A stretch of 42,015 nt of DNA from a virus, in IMG/VR virus record IMGVR_UViG_3300023700_000899, positions 1-42,015 of that record, one strand, 5' to 3'. The notes under the pieces are model-generated. The model had not been told where the DNA came from. It saw nothing but the letters and a program-made list of their open reading frames with translations, and made no database searches. Position numbers and translations under genes: made by a program. Every line of letters starts with the position of its first letter. Position 1 is the stretch's first letter. Shown here piece after piece: positions 14,380 to 20,608 of this stretch.

Positions 14380-14385
14380 TATAAT
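14380..14385 (+). promoter_or_regulatory. -10 box of a promoter for the NYN-like gene
   Basis: TGTTGTATAATTGTTCC resembles the -10 regions at 5373 and 7290. No good -35 box lies 16-18 bases upstream, where the nadV terminator sits, so an activator or the -10 alone may drive it. Confidence 0.55.
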
Positions 14386-14412
14386 TGTTCCTATCAACTT
14401 AGGAATAACATC

Positions 14413-14877
14413 ATGTTCAAATGGCCTTGGAAACGCGAACGACGAATTGCTTTTATTGATGGTGACCAATCATTGCCAGAAGTACTCAGAGCATACAACA
14501 AACACATCGTCGGTACAAACACAGAAACGCACCTCGTGCGCCTAATAACACCACAAGCGAATGGCAGAAATAACGAGCCTCGTATTCTTCGCGACATCGT
14601 GGGGATCAACAAGATCTACCTTGGCGGATTCTCAACTGGCAAGGAAGTGACCGATAAGTTCATCGGTGCTTACATTCAGAAAGCAGTCACAGATGGGTAT
14701 ACCCATATCTCTGTTGTGTCTAGTGATTATGATTTCATCGATATCTTCAAGATGGCAGCGATGGTCGATGATCGTGCTAAAAAGTTGACGTTTCGAATGA
14801 TTGTCACTTCGCAGCGAAGCCCCAAGCTGAATGAAATGCCTGATCGTTTAATGAACATTGAAGTAGTGAGAGATTAA
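14413..14877 (+). CDS. NYN/PIN-like domain protein, putative RNase (154 aa)
   Basis: The start at ATG 14413 is supported by AGGA 8 bases upstream. Acidic residues fit a NYN/PIN-type metal centre: FIDGDQ (Asp16, Asp18), VTDKFI (Asp81) and SSDYDF (Asp105, Asp107), the last resembling the family SxDxDF. Such proteins usually cut RNA. It opens the RNA-processing region that runs to 19239. The first strand is preceded by a basic, Trp-containing tail (KWPWKRERR). Confidence 0.65.
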   Translation: MFKWPWKRERRIAFIDGDQSLPEVLRAYNKHIVGTNTETHLVRLITPQANGRNNEPRILRDIVGINKIYLGGFSTGKEVTDKFIGAYIQKAVTDGYTHISVVSSDYDFIDIFKMAAMVDDRAKKLTFRMIVTSQRSPKLNEMPDRLMNIEVVRD

Positions 14878-15072
14878 ATGGAATACACATTAGTAATTTG
14901 GACAGTCGTTGCTGCGTTCGGTACAGGAGCTGGCACATACAAGCCGCAAGAGTATCGCGATTGGCGACCGATAGCCGTTTTCAATAATGGTGGTGCTCAA
15001 TCGTTGCATCATTGTCACGCAGCTGCTGAACAATTGAAGCTGCAAAAATTTGAATGTATCAGAACCAAGTGA
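14878..15072 (+). CDS. Small exported Cys-pair protein, family member 1 (64 aa)
   Basis: A hydrophobic N-terminus (YTLVIWTVVAAFGTGA) is followed by a short domain with C-x-A-A-A and a C-terminal FECIR. Two other small proteins (38783 and 39165) have the same plan. It starts directly after the NYN gene stop. Confidence 0.6.
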   Translation: MEYTLVIWTVVAAFGTGAGTYKPQEYRDWRPIAVFNNGGAQSLHHCHAAAEQLKLQKFECIRTK

Positions 15073-15082
15073 AGGAAAGAAA

Positions 15083-16120
15083 ATGCGTAAACTTGCATCC
15101 ATTCGTCGCATTGACGAACTGAACCCTATTGAGGGTGCCGACAAAATTGAAGTGGCCACTGTTGGTGGTTGGAAGGTCGTGTGCCAAAAAGGTCTCTACG
15201 TGGTTGGCGATCTTGCTGTATACTTTGAAATCGATTCGTTTATCCCAACGGCCGTCGCTCCGTTCCTAACAAAGGAAGGTCACTATCCGAAGGTGTTTGA
15301 AAGAGTCGAGGGCGAACGTTTGAAGACAATCAAGCTGCGTGGCCAGTTGTCTCAAGGTTTGCTGATTCCGTTGAAAGAGATTGTGCCACTCTTCCCTGAT
15401 AGCGAGTTCGATGAAGGTCAGGAGCTGATGGAGTTCTTCCGAGAAGATGCCGACATGACTGAATTTCTCGGTATCCTGAAATGGGAGAAGGCAATTCCTG
15501 CTCAGCTCGCTGGTATTTCTCGTGGCAACTTTCCAACTTTGATTCCAAAGACTGACCAAGAGCGTGTGCAAAACTTGAAGAAAGAGATTGCTGCTGCTCA
15601 AGGACAAGTATACGAAGTAACGGAGAAGCTGGAAGGCTCTTCGATGACTTGCTATGTGATTGATGGTGAGTTCGGAGTGTGCTCCCGTAACCTCAACCTC
15701 AAGGAAACTGAGGGCAACTCATTCTGGATTGCAGCTCGCGACAATGACCTTGAGCAAAAGATGCTTGCTCGTCAGTATGACTTCGCAATCCAAGGTGAGT
15801 TGATTGGTCCTGGAGTTCAAGGTAACATCTACAAATTGACAAAGCCTGAGTTCTATGTGTTTGACATCTATGATGTTAAGGACGGCGAGTATATGAATCC
15901 AGCTGCACGTCGCCAACTGGTCGAGTCTCTTGGCCTGAAGCATGTGCCGATTCTGGACGATATGTATGTCCTTAACGATGATGTAGAACAACTGTTGACA
16001 TTGGCTGAAGGCAAGTCTAGAATGTTTGATACGGAACGAGAAGGCATCGTGTTCAAACAGAATGACGGTGGCATGACGTTCAAAGCGATCTCGAACAAGT
16101 ACCTATTGAACGAGAAGTGA
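15083..16120 (+). CDS. RNA ligase, DRB0094 (Rnl5-like) family (345 aa)
   Basis: Start at ATG 15083, with AAGGAAAG upstream. An N-terminal OB-like domain (about 1-120: IRRIDELNPIEGADKIEVA) precedes the nucleotidyltransferase domain. Motif I is EKLEGSS with Lys182; others are YVFDIYDV (258-265), EGIVFK (320-325) and FKAISNKYL (333-341). DRB0094-type ligases seal nicks carrying a 3'-OH RNA strand. A second ligase of the Rnl1 type is at 18352, so the phage can seal two kinds of RNA break. It is followed by a terminator. Confidence 0.88.
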   Translation: MRKLASIRRIDELNPIEGADKIEVATVGGWKVVCQKGLYVVGDLAVYFEIDSFIPTAVAPFLTKEGHYPKVFERVEGERLKTIKLRGQLSQGLLIPLKEIVPLFPDSEFDEGQELMEFFREDADMTEFLGILKWEKAIPAQLAGISRGNFPTLIPKTDQERVQNLKKEIAAAQGQVYEVTEKLEGSSMTCYVIDGEFGVCSRNLNLKETEGNSFWIAARDNDLEQKMLARQYDFAIQGELIGPGVQGNIYKLTKPEFYVFDIYDVKDGEYMNPAARRQLVESLGLKHVPILDDMYVLNDDVEQLLTLAEGKSRMFDTEREGIVFKQNDGGMTFKAISNKYLLNEK

Positions 16121-16140
16121 TTTAAGTTTTCTCCCCTTTG

Positions 16141-16165
16141 CGCCGGCTTGACCGGCGTTCTTTTT
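16141..16165 (+). terminator. Rho-independent terminator after the DRB0094-type ligase
   Basis: CGCCGG/CCGGCG (16141-16146, 16152-16157) with loop CTTGA, then TTCTTTTT. The next ATG follows the T-run at once, as at 811/812. Confidence 0.9.
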
Positions 16166-16519
16166 ATGAACAATCCACTAATATTCATCACAGATATGCT
16201 CGCTGCAGCAAAGAAGTCCTATCAGGCTGCTGTGGAAGAGCGCAAGAAGAGAGAGCATAACGCTGAGCGTAAGCGGATCGCCAAGCACTTCAACAACTAC
16301 TACACATACCGCCACCGTTTCGACACATCAAGCGACGAACGGCTGGACGGAACAGGGATGTGGGGCTTCACGCCAAAAAAAGGAAATGCGTGGATGTGTC
16401 CAACGTGCAATAAGATCCACTTGGCATCGAGCTGTAGTGCATTTTCCGGTCTGCAGTATCCACATTGCTGTGAGTATAGATCACACCACAGGCTATACAA
16501 CGACATCAGAACGCAATGA
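16166..16519 (+). CDS. Protein with a Cys-rich C-terminus (117 aa)
   Basis: Start placed at ATG 16166, right after the terminator; no Shine-Dalgarno sequence. A TTG at 16148 inside the stem is the alternative. The first half is a basic helix (VEERKKREHNAERKRIAKH). The second has MCPTCNKIH and SSCSAF...HCCEYR, possibly a zinc site. It overlaps the TOPRIM gene by 4 bases and may be its nucleic-acid-binding partner. Confidence 0.65.
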   Translation: MNNPLIFITDMLAAAKKSYQAAVEERKKREHNAERKRIAKHFNNYYTYRHRFDTSSDERLDGTGMWGFTPKKGNAWMCPTCNKIHLASSCSAFSGLQYPHCCEYRSHHRLYNDIRTQ

Positions 16520-17043
16520 CGCCGCTATCGGAACACCTCAAGCAACGACACTTGGACATCGATCTCCACCGTCCAGTGATAGACGAGGTGGATAGAATTG
16601 CTACGTTCTATTTGTGGAACCTTAGTGGTGCGCTGGTGGGGTTCCAACAATATCGTCCAGAGGGCGAAAAGAAGATCAACAATAACCCCAAAGAAGGCAA
16701 GTACTACACCTATAAGAAGCAACCTACGATTGCTGTATGGGGCGTAGAATCGCTTTACCTTTCCTCGCACGTTGTGTTTATTACGGAAGGTGTGTTTGAC
16801 GCTGCTAGGCTAACTGAACGAGGATATAGCGCGCTAGCAATGCTGACGAACAATCCAACTGCAGATTATCGTAACTGGTTGACGTTCTTGAATAGGACTG
16901 TCGTTGCAGTATGCGACAATGATAAAGCTGGTAGGAAATTAGCAGCGTTCGGTGATGTTGTAATTTTTACCGAAGATAAAGATCTTGGCGATAGTGATGA
17001 TGAATATGTCACTAATTTGCTATTGCCATATAAACTGTACTAA
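16516..17043 (+). CDS. Stand-alone TOPRIM-domain protein (175 aa)
   Basis: The TOPRIM core is visible: VFITEGVFDAARLTERGY with the catalytic-type Glu, and VVAVCDNDKAGRKLA with the D-x-D pair. The N-terminal part (residues 1-85; FYLWNLSGALVGFQQYRP, YYTYKKQ) resembles the region before TOPRIM in phage primases. No helicase or zinc domain is fused; the Cys-rich protein encoded just upstream could supply the latter. It may be a minimal primase piece or a nuclease. Confidence 0.75.
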   Translation: MTPLSEHLKQRHLDIDLHRPVIDEVDRIATFYLWNLSGALVGFQQYRPEGEKKINNNPKEGKYYTYKKQPTIAVWGVESLYLSSHVVFITEGVFDAARLTERGYSALAMLTNNPTADYRNWLTFLNRTVVAVCDNDKAGRKLAAFGDVVIFTEDKDLGDSDDEYVTNLLLPYKLY

Positions 17044-17057
17044 AGGATAATGTGATT

Positions 17058-17618
17058 ATGAAAACATTTATTACATCAGACATTCACTTCGGACATAAGA
17101 ACATTATGAGCTTTTGTCCAGTATCGCGTGCTCGCTTCAAGGGCGACGTGGACTATATGAACGCTCAGATCATCCAAGACTGGAATAACATGATTGGCCC
17201 AGACGACTTGGTGTACATCTTGGGTGACGTTGCATTCTGCTCATGGGAAAAGGCAGTTGGTTTCTTGCGTTCGATGAATGGTCGCAAGATTTTGATCAAG
17301 GGCAACCATGACAGCAAGCTCGTTAAGAGTCCAGAGTTCGTTGCCTGCTTCGAAAGCATTCACGACTACTTGACAATTACATATAACGGTACTCGGGTAT
17401 CGATGTTCCACTACCCGATCGCTGAGTGGGATCAGATGCACCGAGGTGCTGTCCACTTCTACGGTCACTTGCATGGTGGCACTAGCGGATTGGAAAAGTA
17501 CCGAGCAATCGATGTTGGTATGGATGGCAATATGTGCTACCCACACGACATGGATGTTGCTGTGGCAATGGCATTGAAGGGCGACATCAAAAAGCACCAC
17601 GACAAATATGGGAACTAA
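17058..17618 (+). CDS. Calcineurin-like metallophosphoesterase (186 aa)
   Basis: The start at ATG 17058 has AAAGGA upstream. Metal ligands are intact: SDIHFGH (7-13), LGDVAF, GNHD, FHYPIAEWD and YGHLHG. The family includes nucleotide phosphatases and RNA end-processing phosphodiesterases. It lies one base before a polynucleotide kinase-like gene and upstream of an RNA ligase, which suggests clearing 2',3'-cyclic or 3'-phosphate ends before ligation. That role is inferred from order. Confidence 0.85.
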   Translation: MKTFITSDIHFGHKNIMSFCPVSRARFKGDVDYMNAQIIQDWNNMIGPDDLVYILGDVAFCSWEKAVGFLRSMNGRKILIKGNHDSKLVKSPEFVACFESIHDYLTITYNGTRVSMFHYPIAEWDQMHRGAVHFYGHLHGGTSGLEKYRAIDVGMDGNMCYPHDMDVAVAMALKGDIKKHHDKYGN

Positions 17619-17619
17619 C

Positions 17620-18090
17620 ATGAGCAAATTGAAATGCATTCAATTGGTTGGCGTGCCTGGATCAGGAAAGTCAACATGGATCAAAACACAAACAATGATC
17701 GACAACTTCGTTGTTGCGTCTACTGATAACTTCGTTGAGCAGCATGCTGCTAAAGAAGGCAAGACGTATAATGAAGTGTTCAAGGACTACATGCCGATCG
17801 CTGTGAGGTTGATGGCAAACCAAGTGTTGATTGCGCAAGCGAACAACAAGAACATCATTTGGGATCAAACGTCAATGAGCGTTGCATCTCGTAAGAAGAA
17901 GTTCAACACAATTCCCAACTACGAACACATCGCTGTTGTGTTCCCCGTTCCTGGTGAGGAAGAGTTGGCACGTCGGTTGGCAAGCCGTCCAGGAAAGTTG
18001 ATTCCAGATCATGTTATGAAAAGCATGATTGACAGCTTCGAGATGCCGACTCTTGAAGAAGGGTTCACTGAAGTTCACGTTTTGCTGTAA
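17620..18090 (+). CDS. Polynucleotide kinase-like P-loop kinase (156 aa)
   Basis: Walker A GVPGSGKST (11-19), STDNF (about 36-40) in the place of the acceptor-site Asp of T4 Pnk, WDQTSMSVASRKKK and a lid region RRLASRPGK. It matches only the kinase half of T4 Pnk; the 3'-phosphatase domain is absent, and the metallophosphoesterase just upstream may take that role. It should phosphorylate 5'-OH ends of RNA or DNA. Confidence 0.82.
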   Translation: MSKLKCIQLVGVPGSGKSTWIKTQTMIDNFVVASTDNFVEQHAAKEGKTYNEVFKDYMPIAVRLMANQVLIAQANNKNIIWDQTSMSVASRKKKFNTIPNYEHIAVVFPVPGEEELARRLASRPGKLIPDHVMKSMIDSFEMPTLEEGFTEVHVLL

Positions 18091-18101
18091 GGAGTATCGA
18101 A

Positions 18102-18362
18102 ATGGTAGTATTTCCAAAAGAGTTCGTTGCGATTCGTTATCCAGGCTACTTCTGGCACACGGTCGAGAAGCGTTTGTACACAATCAAAGTGTCTGGTGAA
18201 CTCCGTCCATTGAAATTCTGCCGTGGTGGTACATTCTATGGCAAAACAATTGAGCCTGGTTATCGCGTAAGCGTTCAAGGTGTACGTAAGAAAGTATCGA
18301 TGTCCTATCTGGGCAGCATTGGCGACTCGTGGGTGCAACAAGAGATTCCATATGAAAGTTAA
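18102..18362 (+). CDS. Small beta-rich protein, unknown function (86 aa)
   Basis: A good AAGGAG site precedes the ATG. Sequence such as RYPGYFWHTVEKRLYTIKVSG and KVSMSYL suggests a small all-beta nucleic-acid-associated domain, but I cannot name it. It lies between kinase and ligase, overlapping the ligase start by 11 bases, so it may be an accessory factor of RNA repair. Confidence 0.7.
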   Translation: MVVFPKEFVAIRYPGYFWHTVEKRLYTIKVSGELRPLKFCRGGTFYGKTIEPGYRVSVQGVRKKVSMSYLGSIGDSWVQQEIPYES

Positions 18363-19239
18363 TTCAGAATCGTTAAAGAAGTTCGTTGAAGAAAATCCAA
18401 AGCTGGTCTCTCGTCGACCAGCCGGCGATGGCATTTACGTCCTGAAATACAAAAAGACTGTATTCTATGATGGTTTGTGGAACGATTACTTAGAAGAGTG
18501 TCGTGGTATGATTGTGGATGAAGATTACAACATCGTGTCATACCCATTCACGAAGGTATACAACTATGGCGTAGAAGCGAAGTCGCCTGTGTTGGATGGC
18601 AGCACGAAGATCAAGGCATACCGTAAAGTTAATGGCTTTATGGTCGCTGTAACGTGGCATAAAGACGATATCCTTGTGTCAACTACAGGATCGACGGACT
18701 CCGATTATGTAAAAATGGCTCGTGAGTTTATCGATCGTGATTTGGATCTATACCGTGCTTGGTGTAAGGAATATTCGACATACACATTCATGTTTGAGTG
18801 TGTCCATAAGGATGATCCGCACATCATTCCAGAAGTGGAAGGGATGTATTTGCTAGGACACCGTCCAAAGTTCTTTGGTTCGCCAATTGGTGTGTCTGAC
18901 GACATGCACAAGGCATTCAACTGCCATTCGGTTGAAGCAATTGAGTGTACGTTAGATACACTACGTTCGTTGGCTAAGACGGTGAGGCACGAAGGGTTCG
19001 TATTCTATACGTTGGACGGCATGATAGGCTCTAAGATCAAGAGTCCACATTACCTAGTGTCTAAGTTTGTTGCTCGTAATCCACGAACTGACAAATTGAT
19101 GCGTCCAGATGTGAAGAAGTCGCTCGATGAGGAGTATTATCCATTAATCGATGCCATCCAAGCGAACATCGATGCATATACTGCTATGGACGAACAGACG
19201 CGACTATCGTGGGTGAGGGAGTTTCTTTCAGCTCAATGA
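18352..19239 (+). CDS. T4 Rnl1-like RNA ligase (295 aa)
   Basis: Motif I is YRKVNGFM with Lys92; LEECRGMIVDED (48-59) matches the conserved Arg motif before it; MFECVH (147-152), EGFVFY (214-219) and SKIKSPHYL (227-235) match motifs III/IIIa, IV and V. It is shorter than T4 Rnl1 (374 aa), mostly at the C-terminus, where T4 Rnl1 has its tRNA-specificity domain. Rnl1 reseals tRNA cut by host anticodon nucleases after end healing by Pnk. Its 3' end overlaps the convergent minus-strand peptidase gene by 56 bases. Confidence 0.85.
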   Translation: MKVNSESLKKFVEENPKLVSRRPAGDGIYVLKYKKTVFYDGLWNDYLEECRGMIVDEDYNIVSYPFTKVYNYGVEAKSPVLDGSTKIKAYRKVNGFMVAVTWHKDDILVSTTGSTDSDYVKMAREFIDRDLDLYRAWCKEYSTYTFMFECVHKDDPHIIPEVEGMYLLGHRPKFFGSPIGVSDDMHKAFNCHSVEAIECTLDTLRSLAKTVRHEGFVFYTLDGMIGSKIKSPHYLVSKFVARNPRTDKLMRPDVKKSLDEEYYPLIDAIQANIDAYTAMDEQTRLSWVREFLSAQ

Positions 19240-19888
19240 GGATTCTTCTAGCAAGAGCGTTTCGCGATGCTTTGCTAGGGGAGCCAAGAATCACGATGAT
19301 GTGTTCGTTGGTCGTCATTGCGATACACCAACCTGCAGCATTAGTGAATCCAGTCTTTGACCCAGTAATATGGGTAAACTCCTTTAACAGAGCATAGTTG
19401 GTATTTTGAATGAGGGCCAGATGAGCCCTCTTTCCTTTGGGCTCTATAACTTGGACAGTGGGCGCTGCTGCCGCTCTTATTTCTGCATACTTGGTAGCAT
19501 GTGCTATTAGGACAGCGATGTCGACTGCTGTAGAAGTGTTCATGCCGAGCCCAGATGGATCGACGAACTTTGTATCATTCATTCCAAGCTGCTTTGCTTT
19601 GAAATTCATCAGATGGATGAATTGTGGTCTGCCATAGATTGCAGCCAGCTTCTCAGCGGATTTGTTGTTGCTTTGTACGAGCATCGTGTCGATTAAGTAG
19701 CGATCATCGATGCCAAGTTCGATTGCTATGATTGCCGTCATCAGCTTCGTGATACTAGCTAGCGGACGTTGTGATGATTCATCTTGCTTCGCTACTACCC
19801 GACTGTGCTTCATATCAAACACAAACACAGACTCCTTAGCGAACGCTGGTGCCGCAAGCAGCAATAGGATGAGTAGCAGTTTCTTCAT
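19184..19888 (-). CDS. Exported peptidase S11 / D,D-carboxypeptidase-like enzyme (234 aa)
   Basis: A signal peptide (MKKLLLILLLLAAPAFA) and the penicillin-binding-protein triad are present: SITK (45-48), SNN (73-75) and KTG (178-180). In PBP5-type enzymes the SxN motif lies about 66 residues after the Ser; here it is 28, so a segment between them is missing. The PBP5 C-terminal domain and membrane anchor are also absent. It should act on peptidoglycan peptides in the periplasm, as a lysis aid or cell-wall modifier. It is the last gene of the minus-strand late-type group. Confidence 0.88.
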   Translation of the reverse strand: MKKLLLILLLLAAPAFAKESVFVFDMKHSRVVAKQDESSQRPLASITKLMTAIIAIELGIDDRYLIDTMLVQSNNKSAEKLAAIYGRPQFIHLMNFKAKQLGMNDTKFVDPSGLGMNTSTAVDIAVLIAHATKYAEIRAAAAPTVQVIEPKGKRAHLALIQNTNYALLKEFTHITGSKTGFTNAAGWCIAMTTNEHIIVILGSPSKASRNALARRILIELKETPSPTIVASVRP

Positions 19889-19896
19889 ATATTAGT

Positions 19897-19947
19897 ACCC
19901 CGTTTATGTCCTCCCACCTGGCGTAGTGGGATGTAGTAGGACGGGGT
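19897..19947 (-). promoter_or_regulatory. Two-stem leader structure before the peptidase gene
   Basis: ACCCCGT (19897-19903) pairs with ACGGGGT (19941-19947) and TCCCAC (19912-19917) with GTGGGA (19926-19931), nested with an 8-base apical loop. In mRNA sense it ends 8 bases before the start codon, and the only G-rich candidate ribosome site lies inside the outer stem. It may restrain translation. Confidence 0.5.
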
Positions 19948-19964
19948 CACTCCTTTACCACTTA

Positions 19965-19991
19965 TAACGATAACGTCCTAAGGTAGTGGTA
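19965..19991. other. 23S-rRNA / I-CeuI-site-like sequence at the end of the GIY-YIG gene
   Basis: The plus strand reads TAACGATAACG, then TCCTAAGGTAG, then TGGTA. The I-CeuI site in 23S rRNA, from memory, is TAACTATAACG G TCCTAAGGTAG CGAA. The two agree except for one base in the first block, one missing G, and differences after TAG. The GIY-YIG stop codon lies inside it. It may be flanking DNA carried by a homing gene, or chance. Confidence 0.4.
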
Positions 19992-20568
19992 ATTGTTTGT
20001 TCTTTCGGTTCTTCGATTCTTTATGAGAAACAGGAACATACGCCCATGTATGTATGGGTCCAGTTTTATCCATCGAGTCATATTCAGTTTTCGGAATGCG
20101 ACTGCTGTTTCCATCGACGTCGGTCACGCTAACTGTGCCAGATGTTTGCTTAAAGTCCCAACGGGGATGCTTAGAATGCTCAGCTCTGCGCTCAGCTGTC
20201 CAATATGCTTTATTGAAGTCGCTGTGAGCTTGTTTTCTTTGCTCATCCCACACAGGAGTAGGAGGTTCGCCGCGCAGCACTTTATTTGCAAGTATGCCGC
20301 CAGAATCTATACCTTTCCGCCCATATCGTAGAATATAATATTCTTCTCTATTATATGCTAGTCGTTCATCGTCGATATCAGACTCAAGTTCTACAATACG
20401 CGGCTCATTCCCAGCAGCACATAAATTGCGTATCTTCAGATGCTTGTCTACATTATCAGTAGTTTCGATGGTTTCTCGTAGATGCTTGAATTTCCGGTCA
20501 CCCCTACCCTTTCCGATGTAAAATGGTAGGTCGGTATTCGGATCGATGTAAGCGTATATGTAGTACAT
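19978..20568 (-). CDS. GIY-YIG homing-type endonuclease (196 aa)
   Basis: The catalytic domain opens the protein: YYIYAYIDP then FYIGKGRGDR, with the Tyr pair and Arg of the family; EEYYILRYG supplies the conserved Glu region. The rest is basic with WDEQRKQAHSDFNKAYW, resembling modular DNA-binding segments. I place the start at ATG 20568 because the domain begins there; a TTG at 20619 would add 17 residues but has no ribosome site. It sits between a fibre-like and a peptidase gene, typical of a free-standing homing gene in phage late regions. Confidence 0.85.
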   Translation of the reverse strand: MYYIYAYIDPNTDLPFYIGKGRGDRKFKHLRETIETTDNVDKHLKIRNLCAAGNEPRIVELESDIDDERLAYNREEYYILRYGRKGIDSGGILANKVLRGEPPTPVWDEQRKQAHSDFNKAYWTAERRAEHSKHPRWDFKQTSGTVSVTDVDGNSSRIPKTEYDSMDKTGPIHTWAYVPVSHKESKNRKNKQLPLP

Positions 20569-20573
20569 GCCTT

Positions 20574-20581
20574 TATTTATA
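20574..20581 (-). promoter_or_regulatory. T4-late-type promoter octamer before the GIY-YIG gene
   Basis: TATAAATA on the minus strand is the exact T4 late -10 element, 5 bases before ATG 20568. About one exact copy per 42 kb is expected by chance, so only its position supports it. Confidence 0.4.
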
Positions 20582-20608
20582 AAACACCAATCTTCAAGGT
20601 AGGTGTGT

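Noticed and set aside
14371-14385. TGGAC found 4-5 bases before the -10 box at 546, 14371 and 29933, first read as a phage-specific box
   Set aside because: At 546 and 29933 a proper -35 box lies 17 bases upstream, so the TGGAC copies are better explained as chance spacer sequence; three cases are too few.
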